Shown: in pieces, positions 16,369-26,884 of the stretch | Position numbering within the stretch: position 1 is the stretch's first letter | Layout: the number at the start of each line of letters is the position of its first letter | DNA from: Pseudacidovorax sp. RU35E | Lineage (GTDB): Bacteria > Pseudomonadota > Gammaproteobacteria > Burkholderiales > Burkholderiaceae_C | Length of the DNA stretch: 64,000 nt | NCBI RefSeq assembly: GCF_900156165.1 | Contig: NZ_FTMY01000004.1 | Location: 186,001 to 250,000, forward strand | Direction of reading: 5' to 3' | The notes under the pieces: generated by a model | What the model saw: the letters and a program-made list of their open reading frames with translations, nothing else | What the model was told of the DNA's origin: nothing | Databases searched by the model: none | Position numbers and translations under genes: made by a program

Positions 16369-17815
16369 GGGCGTTCTTCTCCTTGTCGTCGGCGATCACG
16401 TTCGCCAGGGTGCAGAGGGGTTGCTGCCGGGCGGCCAGGGCCGCGTTCCGCCCGGCGATGCGGCCGAAGGCCGTGCCGATGCTCATGCCCACGCCGGCCG
16501 TGTAGCCCTTGCCCAGCACGTTGCCGGCCATCATTTCGCCGGCCACGAAGAGGTTGGCGCTGGCCGCGCCGCCGAAGCGCACGGCGGCGGTGTCGTCGGT
16601 CTGCAGGCCCAGGTAGGTGAAGGTCACGCCCGGGCGCACCGCATAGCCGTAGAAGGGCGCCTGCACGATGGGCCGGGCCCAATGCGTCTTGGCGGGCGCC
16701 AGGCCTTCGGTGTGGCAGTCGTCCAGTACCGTGTGGTCGAAGCGGCCCACGCGGCAGGCGTCGTTGTAGGCCTCAAGCGTCTGCATGAAGGTGTCGATCG
16801 GCAGGCCCAGCTGGGCGGCCAGCTCGGGCAGGCTGTCGGCCTTCACGCCCGGGAACACCGGCGGCATGAAGCGGCCGATGGCCTGGCTGTCGATGATCGA
16901 GTAGCCGATCTGCCCCGGCTGCATGGCCACGAGGCGGCCCCAGATGGCGTAGCGCTTGGGCCAGAAGTCCTCGCCCTCGTCGTAGAAGCGTTCGCCCTCG
17001 CGGTTGACCACCACGCCCAGCGACACGCAGTCGATGCGGGTGCAGATGCCGCCGTCGTACAGCGGCGCGCGGGCATCGATGGCCACCATGTGGGCCTGGG
17101 TCGGATCGCCGATGCGGTCGGCGCCGTGGGCCTCCAGCAGGTGGCGCAGCAGCACGCCCTGGTTGAAGGCGGTGCCGCGGATCAGGAAGTTGTCGGAGGG
17201 AAACTCGCCGCGCGCATTGCGGCCCCAGGCCTCGCGTAGCCAGTCGCGGTTGGACTCGAAGCCTCCCGCCGCCAGCACGCAGCTGCGGGCGGCGATGCGT
17301 TCGCCGGCCACGGTGTGCGCGGCGACGAAGCGACCGTCGGCATCGATCTCCAGCCGGTCGACCGGCGCCTCGTAGCGCACCTGCACGCCCAGGGCCTCGG
17401 CGCTGCGGTAGTAGGCATTGACCAGCGCCTTGCCGCCGCCCATGAAGAAGGCGTTGGTGCGCGCCACGTGCAGCGCGCCCGACAGTGGCGGCTGGAAGTG
17501 CACGCCGTGGCGGCGCATCCAGGGCCGGCAGTGGCCCGAATGGCGGATCGCCAGCCGCGCCAGCGGCTCCTGCGTCTGGCCGCCGGTGACCTTGAGCAGG
17601 TCCTGCCAGAACTCCTCTTCCGGGTAGGCCTCGACCAGCACGTCCTGCGGCGCATCGTGCATGCAGCGCAGGTTGCGGGTGTGGGCCGAATTGCCGCCGC
17701 GCCAGGCGCGGGGCGCGGACTCCAGCAGCAGCACGCTGGCGCCGGCCTCGCGCGCCATCAGCGCGGCGCACAGCGCGGCATTGCCGCCGCCGATGACGAG
17801 CACGTCGGGTTGCAT
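16355..17815 (-). CDS. tcuA: FAD-dependent tricarballylate dehydrogenase, TcuA-like
   Basis: The protein has 486 residues. It begins with the FAD dinucleotide fold [21 protein letters not shown] and has the succinate-dehydrogenase/fumarate-reductase flavoprotein pattern, with [55 protein letters not shown], and the C-terminal FAD segment [21 protein letters not shown]. In the known pathway it oxidises tricarballylate to cis-aconitate. It is the first gene of the operon tcuA-tcuB-Bug-lysR. The upstream kilobase is gene-free, so its promoter lies in 17816-17950. The exact tricarboxylate is inferred from the TcuB partner. Confidence 0.88.
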   Translation of the reverse strand: MQPDVLVIGGGNAALCAALMAREAGASVLLLESAPRAWRGGNSAHTRNLRCMHDAPQDVLVEAYPEEEFWQDLLKVTGGQTQEPLARLAIRHSGHCRPWMRRHGVHFQPPLSGALHVARTNAFFMGGGKALVNAYYRSAEALGVQVRYEAPVDRLEIDADGRFVAAHTVAGERIAARSCVLAAGGFESNRDWLREAWGRNARGEFPSDNFLIRGTAFNQGVLLRHLLEAHGADRIGDPTQAHMVAIDARAPLYDGGICTRIDCVSLGVVVNREGERFYDEGEDFWPKRYAIWGRLVAMQPGQIGYSIIDSQAIGRFMPPVFPGVKADSLPELAAQLGLPIDTFMQTLEAYNDACRVGRFDHTVLDDCHTEGLAPAKTHWARPIVQAPFYGYAVRPGVTFTYLGLQTDDTAAVRFGGAASANLFVAGEMMAGNVLGKGYTAGVGMSIGTAFGRIAGRNAALAARQQPLCTLANVIADDKEKNAHASA

Positions 17816-18013
17816 CGTGGGACTGTCTCTTCCTTGGAGTGGGTCTTCCTGGCCTCGGGGGCGGGCCGGACGAGGCGCACTGTAGGAATCGGAACGTCCG
17901 CGGTGCAGGGGGGTGCGGTCATGGGGGTATCACGCTGACAGATGGCTTGCGTATGCTGGGGCAGTGTGGGCTCATGTCGGCGGCGAGGCCGGCTCGGAGG
18001 GGCGTCTGGGGTG

Positions 18014-18264
18014 CGCGCCAGTGCCGGGCCCAGGGTGCGCGGGCTCATACGGGGTCGGTCGGCCCTGCGGGCCGACTCCGCTGCGGTGCTCGGATGGACG
18101 GGCACGCGGCAGAACTCGCTACGCGCTCACGCGCTGCGCTCAGACAACTGCCGCGAGTCAGATCACGAAGCAGGCCTGTCCTTCGGCAGGCCTGCAGCCC
18201 GTCCATCCTGCGCTCCTCGCCGACCCCGAAATCGCCCACGCACCCTGGGCCCGGCACCGGCGCG
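18014..18264 (+). repeat. Palindrome-bounded repeat, copy A
   Basis: A 251-bp element is bounded by 31-bp terminal inverted repeats (18014-18044 and 18234-18264, two mismatches; central part GCCGGGCCCAGGGTGCG). Its core of about 175 bp (18052-18226) contains GGCAGAACTCGCTACGCGCT, GCCGCGAGTCAG and CCTGTCCTTCGGCAGGCC. The same core returns in inverted orientation at 18556-18722 but inside a different pair of terminal repeats. It looks like a small non-coding mobile or folded element. I find no target-site duplication with certainty. Confidence 0.75.
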
Positions 18265-18371
18265 TGGAAGCTGGCGTCGTGCATCCCGGCCTGACTGTCC
18301 GCGGGTTAACACGCTCTCCGCGCGATTCCCTTCCTCTTGCCGGCTTCCCATCCTCTCGGCCTGCCCCCCAA

Positions 18372-18444
18372 CCGTTCGGGCTGAGCCTGTCGAAGCCAGA
18401 GCAAGCGCTGGGGCAAAGCCCTTCGACGAGCTCAGGGCGAACGG
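18372..18444. repeat. REP-like inverted repeat (TTCGACAGGCTCAG type)
   Basis: The left arm CCGTTCGGGCTGAGCCTGTC (continuing GAAGC) and the right arm ending in CTCAGGGCGAACGG are imperfect reverse complements of about 25 bases around a 20-base centre. This is the widely scattered palindromic sequence seen between genes in many beta- and gammaproteobacteria (recalled). It can fold into a hairpin on either strand. Confidence 0.65.
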
Positions 18445-18515
18445 CTCCATTGACCGGCATTGCACGAGGGAGTCGCCGCGCACAGCACCAATGCCGGCCG
18501 ATCAACCGCAATGCA

Positions 18516-18762
18516 GGCCCTGGTGCCGGTGAGGGCGTGGCGGCGCGCCTGTGGGGCGCCGAGGAGCGCAGGGCGGACGGGCTGCGGGCCTGCCGAAGGA
18601 CAGGCCCGCTTCGTGAACTGACTCGCGGCGTTTGTTTGAGCGCAGCGCGAAGCGCGTAGCGAGTTCTGCCGCGGCCCGTGTGCCCGAGCACCGGAGGGAA
18701 GTCGGCGCGCAGCGCCGACCGCCCCACTGAAGCGCCGACGCGCCCTCACCGGCGCCAGGGCC
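18516..18762 (-). repeat. Palindrome-bounded repeat, copy B (inverted)
   Basis: A 247-bp element is bounded by 29-bp terminal inverted repeats (18516-18544 and 18734-18762, three mismatches; central part GCCGGTGAGGGCG). These differ in sequence from the ends of copy A. The core (about 18556-18722) is the reverse complement of the core of copy A with roughly 85-90% identity by eye, including the shared string GGCAGAACTCGCTACGCGCT on the minus strand. The conserved core inside two unrelated palindromic frames is unusual. Confidence 0.75.
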
Positions 18763-18796
18763 GGACCACCGCACCTCCCTGCCGGCCCCCATTTGC

Positions 18797-18815
18797 TTGA
18801 CAACTAAACTAATTG
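18797..18815 (+). promoter_or_regulatory. Promoter -35 and operator-like dyad before the 2-aminobenzoyl-CoA operon
   Basis: A perfect -35 hexamer TTGACA (18797-18802) overlaps the imperfect dyad CAACTAAACTAATTG (18801-18815), the only AT-rich stretch in the region. MarR-type repressors, which often control such operons, bind sites of this kind, but no MarR gene is in the window. A clear -10 element is not seen. The start codon is 43 bases further on, behind AAAGGAG. Confidence 0.4.
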
Positions 18816-18857
18816 CGGAGGAGACTCCACCCCAAGCCATCGCAAAGGAGCCTTTCC

Positions 18858-21197
18858 ATGAACATCGTCTGCATCGGCGGCGGGCCGGCCGGCCTGTACT
18901 TCGCACTGCTGATGAAGAAGCACAACCCCGGTCACCAGGTGACCGTGGTCGAGCGCAACAAGCCTTACGACACCTTCGGCTGGGGCGTGGTCTTCTCGGA
19001 CGCGACCATGGAGAACATGCGCGCCTGCGACCGCGAGACGGCCGACGAGATCGAGCAGGCCTTCAACCACTGGGACGACATCGAGCTGCTGTTCAAGGGC
19101 CGGCGCATCCGCTCGGGCGGCCACGGCTTCGTGGGCATCGGCCGCAAGAAGCTGCTGAACATCCTGCAGGCGCGCTGCGAGGCGCTGGGCGTCAACCTGG
19201 TGTTCGAGACCGAGGCCGGCAGCGACGCCGACTATCCCGACGCCGACCTCATCATCGCCAGCGACGGCGTCAACTCGCGCATCCGCGGCAAGTACGCTGA
19301 TGTCTTCAAGCCGGACGTCGTGACGCGGCCCAACCGCTTCATCTGGCTGGGCACCAACAAGGTCTACGAGGCCTTCACCTTCGACTTCCAGCGCACCGAG
19401 CACGGCTGGTTCCAGGCCCACATCTACAAGTTCGACGACACCACGTCGACCTTCATCGTCGAGACCACCGAGGACACCTGGAAGGCCCATGGCCTGGACC
19501 AGGCCGACCAGCAGCAGTCCATCGACTTCTGCGAAAAGATCTTTGCCGGCGACCTGCAGGGTGCCAAGCTGATGACCAACGCGCGGCACCTGCGCGGCTC
19601 GGCCTGGATCAACTTCCAGCGCGTGGTCTGCGAGCAATGGTCGCTGCAGAACGAGCACGGCAGCCATGTGGTGCTGATGGGCGACGCGGTGCACACGGCG
19701 CACTTCGCCATCGGCTCCGGCACCAAGCTGGCCATCGAGGACGCCATCGAGCTGGCCCGTCTGTTTGCGGCCCGGGGCGATACCCGCGAGCACATCCCCG
19801 AGGTACTCAAGGCCTACCAGGAAGCCCGCCGCGTGGAGACGCTGCGCATCCAGAACGCGGCCTGGAACGCCATGGAATGGTTCGAGGTCTGCGGCAAGCG
19901 CTATTGCGACCAGCTGGAGCCCGAGCAGTTCATGTACTCGATGCTCACGCGCAGCCAGCGCATCAGCCACGAGAACCTGCGCCTGCGCGACCGCGGCTGG
20001 CTCGAGGGCTACGAGCGCTGGTTCGCGCAGCGCGCCGACGTGCCCGTGCCCGAGGGCAGGACGCCACCGCCTCCCATGTTCACGCCCTACACGGTGCGCG
20101 GCGTCACGCTCAAGAACCGCATCGTGGTCTCGCCCATGGCGCAGTACTCGGCGGTGGACGGTGTGGCCGGCGACTACCACCTGGTGCACCTGGGCGCGCG
20201 CGCCATGGGTGGCGCCGGCCTGGTCTTCGCCGAGATGACCTGCGTGAGCCCCGAGGGTCGCATCACCCCCGGCTGCCCGGGCCTGTACAAGCCCGAGCAC
20301 ACGGTGGCCTTCAAGCGCATCGCGGACTGGATCCATGCCAACACCGATGCGAAGTTCGCCATCCAGATCGGCCATGCCGGGGCCAAGGCCTCCACCCGCC
20401 TGGCCTGGGACGGCATCGACCAGCCGCTGGAGTCGGGCAACTGGCCGCTGCTGTCGGCCTCGCCGCAGCAGTACCTGGAGGGCGTGAGCCAGCTGTCGCG
20501 TGGCATGACGCACGAGGACATGGCCGAGGTGAAGGCGCAGTTCGTCGCATCCACCCGCGCCGCCGCCGAAGCCGGCGCCGACTGGCTGGAGCTGCACTGC
20601 GCGCACGGCTACCTGCTGTCGAGCTTCATCTCGCCGCTGACCAACCAGCGCACCGACGAGTACGGCGGTTCGCTCGAAAACCGTCTGCGCTATCCGCTAG
20701 AGGTGTTCGCCGCCGTGCGCGCCGCCTGGCCCGCCGACAAGCCGATCTCGGTGCGCATCTCGGCGCACGACTGGGTGGAAGGCGGTATCACGCCGGAAGA
20801 CGCCGTCGCCATCGCCAAGGCCTTCAAGGCTGCAGGCGCGGACATGATCGACTGCTCCTCGGGCCAGGTGAGCAAGAAGGAAAAGCCGGTCTACGGCCGC
20901 ATGTTCCAGACGCCCTTCGCCGACCGCATCCGGCAGGAGGCGGGTATCCCCACCATCGCCGTGGGCGCGATCAGCGAGGCCGACCATGCCAACAGCATCC
21001 TGGCCGCCGGCCGCGCCGACCTGTGCGCGGTGGCGCGTCCGCACCTGGCCAACCCGGCCTGGACGCTGACCGAGGCCGCCAAGATCGGCTACACGGCCAT
21101 CTCGTGGCCCAGGCAGTACCGCTCGGCCAAGCCGCAGATGGAAGCCAACTTCGCCCGCGAGAAGGCCCAGGCCGAGGCCGCGGGGGCCGCCAAGTGA
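18858..21197 (+). CDS. Two-domain 2-aminobenzoyl-CoA monooxygenase/reductase (salicylyl-CoA 5-hydroxylase fused to OYE-type reductase)
   Basis: The protein has 779 residues. Residues 1 to about 390 form a single-component FAD monooxygenase: [29 protein letters not shown], and [18 protein letters not shown]. Residues from about 410 form an Old Yellow Enzyme TIM barrel: [66 protein letters not shown]. This fusion is the known aerobic 2-aminobenzoyl-CoA monooxygenase/reductase of Azoarcus evansii, which hydroxylates and then reduces the ring of anthraniloyl-CoA without forming a catechol. The downstream ligase, hydratase, dehydrogenases, thioesterase and RidA fit. The ATG at 18858 with AAAGGAG seven bases before it is chosen over the open frame from 18813. 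Confidence 0.9.
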   Translation: MNIVCIGGGPAGLYFALLMKKHNPGHQVTVVERNKPYDTFGWGVVFSDATMENMRACDRETADEIEQAFNHWDDIELLFKGRRIRSGGHGFVGIGRKKLLNILQARCEALGVNLVFETEAGSDADYPDADLIIASDGVNSRIRGKYADVFKPDVVTRPNRFIWLGTNKVYEAFTFDFQRTEHGWFQAHIYKFDDTTSTFIVETTEDTWKAHGLDQADQQQSIDFCEKIFAGDLQGAKLMTNARHLRGSAWINFQRVVCEQWSLQNEHGSHVVLMGDAVHTAHFAIGSGTKLAIEDAIELARLFAARGDTREHIPEVLKAYQEARRVETLRIQNAAWNAMEWFEVCGKRYCDQLEPEQFMYSMLTRSQRISHENLRLRDRGWLEGYERWFAQRADVPVPEGRTPPPPMFTPYTVRGVTLKNRIVVSPMAQYSAVDGVAGDYHLVHLGARAMGGAGLVFAEMTCVSPEGRITPGCPGLYKPEHTVAFKRIADWIHANTDAKFAIQIGHAGAKASTRLAWDGIDQPLESGNWPLLSASPQQYLEGVSQLSRGMTHEDMAEVKAQFVASTRAAAEAGADWLELHCAHGYLLSSFISPLTNQRTDEYGGSLENRLRYPLEVFAAVRAAWPADKPISVRISAHDWVEGGITPEDAVAIAKAFKAAGADMIDCSSGQVSKKEKPVYGRMFQTPFADRIRQEAGIPTIAVGAISEADHANSILAAGRADLCAVARPHLANPAWTLTEAAKIGYTAISWPRQYRSAKPQMEANFAREKAQAEAAGAAK

Positions 21198-21964
21198 GCG
21201 GCGCCGCGGGCCCGCACCATGCACTGGTGACCGGTGGCGGGCGCGGCATCGGCGCCGCAGTCGCGCGGCGCCTGGTGGCCGAGGGCTGGCAGGTGACGGT
21301 GCTGGGCCGCAGCGCCGAGGCCGTGCAGGCCGTGGCGGCGGAGGATGCCGAGCACCTGTTCGCCGTCAGCGCCGACGTGGCCGACGCCGAGGCGGTGGCC
21401 GCCGCACTGACCCAGGCCGAAGGCCGCTTCGGCCCGGTGGCCGCCCTTGTCAACAACGCCGGCCAGGCCGAGAGCGCGCCCTTCCACAAGATGGACATGG
21501 CCCTGTGGCAGCGCATGCTGGCGGTCAATCTGACCGGCACCATGGTCTGCAGCCAGGCCGTGCTGCCCGGCATGCTGGCGGCGGGATGGGGCCGCATCGT
21601 CAACGTGGCGAGCACGGCGGGGCAGGTGGGCTATGCCTACGTGTCGGCCTACTGCGCGGCCAAGCACGGCGTGGTGGGGCTCACGCGCTCGCTCGCGCTG
21701 GAGCTGGCCACCAAGGGCATCACGGTCAACGCCGTGTGCCCGGGCTACACCGAGACCGACATCGTGCGCCAGAGCATCGAGCGCGTGGTCGCCAAGACCG
21801 GTCGCAGCCCCGAGGCCGCGCGGGCCGAATTCGTCAAGAGCAATCCGCAGGGCCGCCTGGTGCAGCCCGACGAGGTGGCCGACGCCGTCGCCTGGCTGTG
21901 CGGCCAGGGCGCGGGCGCCGTGACCGGCCAATCCATTTCCGTGGCGGGCGGCGAGGTCATATGA
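21194..21964 (+). CDS. SDR-family 3-hydroxyacyl-CoA dehydrogenase
   Basis: The protein has 256 residues. It has the NAD(P) motif [12 protein letters not shown], the catalytic Ser...Tyr-x3-Lys in [20 protein letters not shown], and PGYTETDIV; all catalytic residues are present. It starts at GTG 21194, whose last bases form the stop codon of the upstream gene (GTGA), so the two are coupled. In the 2-aminobenzoyl-CoA pathway a dehydrogenase of this kind would oxidise the hydroxyacyl-CoA formed after hydration of the ring or of the opened chain. It could equally act directly on the cyclic intermediate. Confidence 0.85.
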   Translation: MSGAAGPHHALVTGGGRGIGAAVARRLVAEGWQVTVLGRSAEAVQAVAAEDAEHLFAVSADVADAEAVAAALTQAEGRFGPVAALVNNAGQAESAPFHKMDMALWQRMLAVNLTGTMVCSQAVLPGMLAAGWGRIVNVASTAGQVGYAYVSAYCAAKHGVVGLTRSLALELATKGITVNAVCPGYTETDIVRQSIERVVAKTGRSPEAARAEFVKSNPQGRLVQPDEVADAVAWLCGQGAGAVTGQSISVAGGEVI

Positions 21965-22016
21965 CCGCGCCTTCGCCTTCCACCCCCCAACGCAGACAGC
22001 AAAGAACGGAGACCGC

Positions 22017-22877
22017 ATGAGCGACAGCATTCCCCGCGTGGACCCGGCCCTGGTGGCCGGCAACCAGCGCCCCCTGGCCGGCTACGAGGCCAAGCACTTT
22101 CTCTGGTCGGTGAAGGACGGCGTGGCCACCGTCGTGCTCGACCGCCCCGAGCGCAAGAACCCGCTCACCTTCGACAGCTATGCCGAGCTGCGCGACCTGT
22201 TCCACCAGCTCAAGTGGGCCGACGACGTGAAGGCGGTGGTGCTCGCCGGTTCCGGCGGCAACTTCTGCTCCGGCGGCGACGTGCACGAGATCATCGGCCC
22301 GCTGGTGCGGCTGAAGGCGCCCGAGCTGCTGATGTTCACCCGCATGACCGGCGAGCTGGTCAAGACCATGCGCGCCTGCCCGCAGCCCATCGTGGCCGCC
22401 ATCGATGGCGTGTGCGCCGGCGCCGGCGCCATCCTGGCCATGGCCTCGGACCTGCGCCTGGGCACGGCCCGCAGCAAGACCGCCTTCCTGTTCAACCGCG
22501 TCGGTCTGGCCGGCTGCGACATGGGCGCCTGCGCCATGCTGCCGCGCATCGTGGGCCAGGGCCGCGCCAGCGAGCTGCTCTACACCGGCCGCAGCCTGGG
22601 CGGCGAGGAGGGCGAGCGCTGGGGCTTCTTCAACCGCCTGTGCGCGCCCGACGAGGTGCTGGCCGAGGCGCAGAAGCTGGCCGCCCAGCTGACCGAAGGG
22701 CCCAGCTTCGCCAACGGCATCACCAAGACCATGCTGCACCAGGAATGGGCCATGACCATCGAGCAAGCGATCGAGGCCGAGGCCCAGGCCCAGGCGCTGT
22801 GCATGCTGACGCAGGACTTCACGCGGGCCTACGAGGCCTTCGTCGCCAAGCAGAAGCCCGTCTTCGAGGGGAACTGA
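22017..22877 (+). CDS. Enoyl-CoA hydratase/isomerase
   Basis: The protein has 286 residues of the crotonase family. It has [20 protein letters not shown], the oxyanion-hole segment [15 protein letters not shown], and [19 protein letters not shown] with the second backbone NH loop; [18 protein letters not shown] follows. It acts in the cytoplasm on CoA thioesters from anthranilate ring cleavage. It is the third gene of the operon and starts 52 bases after the SDR. Directly behind its stop codon comes a dispersed intergenic repeat, and then the acyl-CoA dehydrogenase gene. Confidence 0.88.
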   Translation: MSDSIPRVDPALVAGNQRPLAGYEAKHFLWSVKDGVATVVLDRPERKNPLTFDSYAELRDLFHQLKWADDVKAVVLAGSGGNFCSGGDVHEIIGPLVRLKAPELLMFTRMTGELVKTMRACPQPIVAAIDGVCAGAGAILAMASDLRLGTARSKTAFLFNRVGLAGCDMGACAMLPRIVGQGRASELLYTGRSLGGEEGERWGFFNRLCAPDEVLAEAQKLAAQLTEGPSFANGITKTMLHQEWAMTIEQAIEAEAQAQALCMLTQDFTRAYEAFVAKQKPVFEGN

Positions 22878-22879
22878 CA

Positions 22880-22952
22880 TGGACCCCCACGCTCATCACT
22901 TCGTGTATTCGCTGCCCCCCAAGGGGGCGCAGGCCTCCCTTGGGGCGGCCCG
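22880..22952 (+). repeat. Dispersed intergenic repeat, copy 1
   Basis: The 73-base segment begins GGACCCCCACGCT, continues with TCACTTCGTGTA and GCTGCCCCCC-AAGGGGGC, and ends near GGGGCGGCC. The C-run and G-run can pair as a hairpin. Nearly the same sequence is found at 58202-58272 on the opposite strand. It lies inside an operon, immediately after the stop codon of the hydratase gene. I recall it as a common intergenic repeat of Comamonadaceae. Confidence 0.75.
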
Positions 22953-22966
22953 GCGGGAGTCCTGAC

Positions 22967-24130
<1,164 letters not shown>

Positions 24131-24152
24131 ACGCGCACGGCTGGAGACCGCC

Positions 24153-25796
24153 ATGACCGCCAGCGCCCACGTCGACACCTTCGCGCGCGAGCACCTGCCG
24201 CCGCCCGAGCAGCAGCCGGAGTTCATCTTCGAGCTTCCCGAACTGCAGATGCCCGCGCGGCTGAACTGCGCCACCGAACTGCTGGACCGCCACGTGGCCG
24301 AAGGCCGCGGCGACCGGCCCTGCATCCTGGCGCCCGGCCTGCGCTGGACCTATGCCGAGCTGCAGGACAAGGCCAACCGCATCGCCAACGTGCTGGTCAA
24401 GCAGATGGGCCTGGTGCCGGGCAACCGCGTGCTGCTGCGCGCGCCCAACAACCCGATGCTCGCGGCCTGCTGGTTCGCGGTGATGAAGGCCGGCGGCATC
24501 GCCGTGGCCACCATGCCGCTGCTGCGCGCCAAGGAGCTGGTGCCCATCCTGGAGATCGGCCAGGTCACGCATGCGCTGTGCGACGTCGCCCTGGCCGAAG
24601 AGCTGGGCCTGGCCGCGCAGAAGACGGATGTGCTGAAACACGTCCGCCACTTCCATGCCGACGGGCCCGAGGGCCTGGAGGCCCTGATGGCCGAGGCCTC
24701 GCCCGTCTTCGACAACGTGGACACGGCCGCCGACGACACCTGCCTGTTCGGCTTCACCTCGGGCACCACCGGCGTGCCCAAGGCCACCATGCATTTCCAT
24801 CGCGATGTGATGGCGGTGTGCCATTGCTGGCCGCCCCACCTGCTGCGCGCCACGGCCGACGATGTGTTCATCGGCAGCCCGCCGCTGGCCTTCACCTTCG
24901 GGCTGGGCGGGCTGGTGCTCTTTCCCATGCACGTGGGCGCCTCGACCGTGCTGCTGGAAAAAGCCGGCCCGGCGCAGCTGCTGCAGGGCATCCAGGACTT
25001 CGGTGCCACGGTGCTGTTCACCGCGCCCACCTCGTACCGGCTGCTGGCGGAGCAGGGCGCCGCCCTGCGCGCCACGCCGCTGCGCAAGTGCGTGTCGGCC
25101 GGCGAGGCGCTGCCCGCCACCACCCGCGCGCTGTGGAAGCAGGCCACCGGCATCGAGCTGATCGACGGCATCGGCTCCACGGAGCTGCTGCACATCTTCA
25201 TCTCGCACGACGAGGCCACCGCGCGGCCCGGCGCCACGGGCAGGCCCGTGCCCGGCTATCGCGCCCGCATCGTGGACGAGGAAGGCCGCGAGTTGCCGCC
25301 CGGCACCGTGGGCCGGCTGGCGGTGCAGGGCCCCACGGGCTGCCGCTACCTGTCGGACCCGCGCCAGGCGCAGTACGTCCAGGGCGGCTGGAACCTCACG
25401 GGCGATGCCTACGTGATGGATGCCGACGGCTACTTCTTCTACCAGGCGCGCACCGACGACATGATCATCTCGGCCGGCTACAACATCGCCGCGCCCGAGG
25501 TGGAAGAGGCGCTGATGCAGCACCCGGCCGTGGCCGAATGCGCCGTCATCGGCGCGCCCGACGCCGACCGAGGCCAGATCGTGCAGGCCTTCGTGGTGCT
25601 GCGCGCCGGCCAGGGCGAGCCGGGCGACGCCATGGTGCGCACGCTGCAGGACTTCGTGAAGGCCACCGTGGCGCCCTACAAGTACCCACGCTCGGTGGTG
25701 TTCGTGGCGCAGCTGCCGCGCACGCAGACGGGCAAGCTGCAGCGCTTCGTGCTCAAGCAGGCGGCACAGGCGGCACCTGCAGGAGCGGCCTCGTGA
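24153..25796 (+). CDS. abmG: 2-aminobenzoate-CoA ligase
   Basis: The protein has 547 residues of the benzoate-CoA ligase family of adenylate-forming enzymes. It has the P-loop GFTSGTTGVPKATMHFHRD, IDGIGSTELLHIF, the hinge region YFFYQARTDDMIISAGYNIAAPEVE, and the C-terminal lysine motif PRTQTGKLQRF. It activates anthranilate with ATP and CoA, the entry step of the pathway. The assignment to 2-aminobenzoate rests on the adjacent monooxygenase/reductase fusion; benzoate or a hydroxybenzoate cannot be excluded from sequence alone. It follows the acyl-CoA dehydrogenase after 22 bases and overlaps the thioesterase gene by four. Confidence 0.88.
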   Translation: MTASAHVDTFAREHLPPPEQQPEFIFELPELQMPARLNCATELLDRHVAEGRGDRPCILAPGLRWTYAELQDKANRIANVLVKQMGLVPGNRVLLRAPNNPMLAACWFAVMKAGGIAVATMPLLRAKELVPILEIGQVTHALCDVALAEELGLAAQKTDVLKHVRHFHADGPEGLEALMAEASPVFDNVDTAADDTCLFGFTSGTTGVPKATMHFHRDVMAVCHCWPPHLLRATADDVFIGSPPLAFTFGLGGLVLFPMHVGASTVLLEKAGPAQLLQGIQDFGATVLFTAPTSYRLLAEQGAALRATPLRKCVSAGEALPATTRALWKQATGIELIDGIGSTELLHIFISHDEATARPGATGRPVPGYRARIVDEEGRELPPGTVGRLAVQGPTGCRYLSDPRQAQYVQGGWNLTGDAYVMDADGYFFYQARTDDMIISAGYNIAAPEVEEALMQHPAVAECAVIGAPDADRGQIVQAFVVLRAGQGEPGDAMVRTLQDFVKATVAPYKYPRSVVFVAQLPRTQTGKLQRFVLKQAAQAAPAGAAS

Positions 25797-26275
25797 TCCG
25801 CGTCGCCACTCCTGCCGACCAGGGCGAGACCATCACCGACACGCCGCCGGGCCGCTTCGCGCGCACCCAGCTCATCCGCTTTTCGCACTGCGACCCGGCC
25901 GGCATCGTCTTCTTTCCCCAGTACCTGGTGATGTTCAACCAGCTCGTCGAGGACTGGTTCAACGACGGCCTCGACGTGAGCTACGCCGGCATGATCGCCG
26001 GCCGCCACATCGGCCTGCCCATCGTGCGGCTGGAGTGCGACTTCCGCGCCATCAGCCGCCTGGGCGACACCGTCGAGCTGGGCCTGGCGGTGGAGCGCGC
26101 GGGTGGCCGCTCGCTCACGCTGGCGCTCCAGTGCGCCGGCGCCGACGGCGAATTGCGCGTGGCCTCGCGGCAGGTGCTGGTGTTCACCAGCCTGCAGACG
26201 CACCGCGCCATCGACATCCCGCCGGACGTGCGCGAGGCGCTGGCGCGCTTCGCGGCCGATCCGGCCCTGAACTGA
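25793..26275 (+). CDS. Hotdog-fold acyl-CoA thioesterase (4-hydroxybenzoyl-CoA thioesterase type)
   Basis: The protein has 160 residues. The motif FSHCDPAGIVFFPQYLVMFNQ contains the Asp-Pro-Ala-Gly active site of 4-hydroxybenzoyl-CoA thioesterases, and LPIVRLECDFRAISRLGDTVEL the second strand. It starts at GTG 25793, overlapping the ligase stop (GTGA). It probably recycles CoA by hydrolysing misdirected or dead-end thioesters. Aerobic CoA-dependent aromatic pathways often carry such a proof-reading enzyme. The longer open frame upstream is a shadow of the ligase gene. Confidence 0.85.
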   Translation: MIRVATPADQGETITDTPPGRFARTQLIRFSHCDPAGIVFFPQYLVMFNQLVEDWFNDGLDVSYAGMIAGRHIGLPIVRLECDFRAISRLGDTVELGLAVERAGGRSLTLALQCAGADGELRVASRQVLVFTSLQTHRAIDIPPDVREALARFAADPALN

Positions 26276-26304
26276 ATCCCCCGTTTTTTCCGCAGGAGTC
26301 CCGC

Positions 26305-26697
26305 ATGCAAGTTCTTCTTCCTCCCGGCTGGCCACGCCCCAAGGGCTATGCCAACGGCGTCACCGCCCGTGGCCGCATGGTCTTCGTGGCCGGCATGATC
26401 GGCTGGGATGCGCAGGGCGTGTTCCACACCGACGACCTGGGCGAGCAGGTGCGTCAGGCGCTGCAGAACATCGTGGAAGTGCTGCGCGAGGCCGGTGCCA
26501 GCCCCGAGCACATCGTGCGCATGACCTGGTACGTGACCGACAAGCGCGAATACGTGGCCGCCTATCCGGCCATCGGCAAGCACTTCCGCGAGCTGATCAA
26601 CTGCTACAACGCCGCCATGACGGCGGTGGAGGTGTCGGCGCTGGTGGAGGACCGCGCCAAGGTGGAGATCGAGGTCACGGCGGTCGTGCCGGACTGA
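26305..26697 (+). CDS. RidA-family enamine/imine deaminase
   Basis: The protein has 130 residues of the YjgF/YER057c/UK114 fold. It has KGYANGVTARGRMVFVAGMIGWD, QALQNIVEVLREAGASPEHIVRMTWYVTDKREY, and the end VEVSALVEDRAKVEIEVTAVV with the conserved Glu. RidA proteins hydrolyse enamines to ketones and ammonia. In this pathway the reduced 2-amino ring intermediate is an enamine, so release of ammonia is its natural job here; that is inference. The A. evansii cluster also holds a family member. It is the last gene of the operon, followed by a strong terminator. Confidence 0.85.
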   Translation: MQVLLPPGWPRPKGYANGVTARGRMVFVAGMIGWDAQGVFHTDDLGEQVRQALQNIVEVLREAGASPEHIVRMTWYVTDKREYVAAYPAIGKHFRELINCYNAAMTAVEVSALVEDRAKVEIEVTAVVPD

Positions 26698-26725
26698 GCG
26701 TCCTCACGACCTCCGCGAAGCACAG

Positions 26726-26753
26726 AGCGGCCCGGCGCGGGCCGCTTTTTTTC
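26726..26753 (+). terminator. Rho-independent terminator of the 2-aminobenzoyl-CoA operon
   Basis: AGCGGCCCG-GCG-CGGGCCGCT forms a perfect 9-bp GC-rich stem with a three-base loop and is followed at once by a run of T. It stands about 30 bases after the ridA-like stop codon. Confidence 0.9.
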
Positions 26754-26780
26754 TGTTCGGGCGGCTGCCGGCCCCCAAGC

Positions 26781-26812
26781 AAAAAGCCGACATGCTTTCG
26801 CATGCCGGCTTT
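26781..26812 (-). terminator. Rho-independent terminator of the DUF4148-like gene
   Basis: On the minus strand a 13-bp stem (AAAGCCGGCATGC, loop GAAA, one G-T pair) is followed by TTTTTGC. It terminates transcription arriving from the small gene at 26885-27238, about 70 bases after its stop. Confidence 0.85.
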
Positions 26813-26884
26813 CCGGTGGCCCGAAGGCGGCTGCCCGGCGTGCGGCCTGCTGACAACAGGCCGACGACGGACGGCAGTGGCTGA

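Larger units (their letters stand above)
17816..18857. other. Gene-free kilobase between two divergent operons, filled with repeats
   Basis: No reading frame here looks like a protein. The several 60-250 residue open frames are rich in Arg, Ala, Pro and Ser and follow the repeat boundaries. The left 200 bases must contain the tcuAB promoter and the right 60 bases the promoter of the 2-aminobenzoyl-CoA operon. Between them lie two palindrome-bounded repeats in inverted orientation (18014-18264 and 18516-18762) and a REP-like repeat (18372-18444), each listed separately. Confidence 0.8.

Noticed and set aside
18014-18762. CRISPR array or insertion sequence
   Set aside because: There are only two inverted copies, no regular spacers and no transposase frame.
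17913-18803. Several open frames of 60-250 codons in the gene-free kilobase
   Set aside because: They coincide with the inverted repeats, have Arg/Ala/Pro/Ser-rich translations and no ribosome sites.
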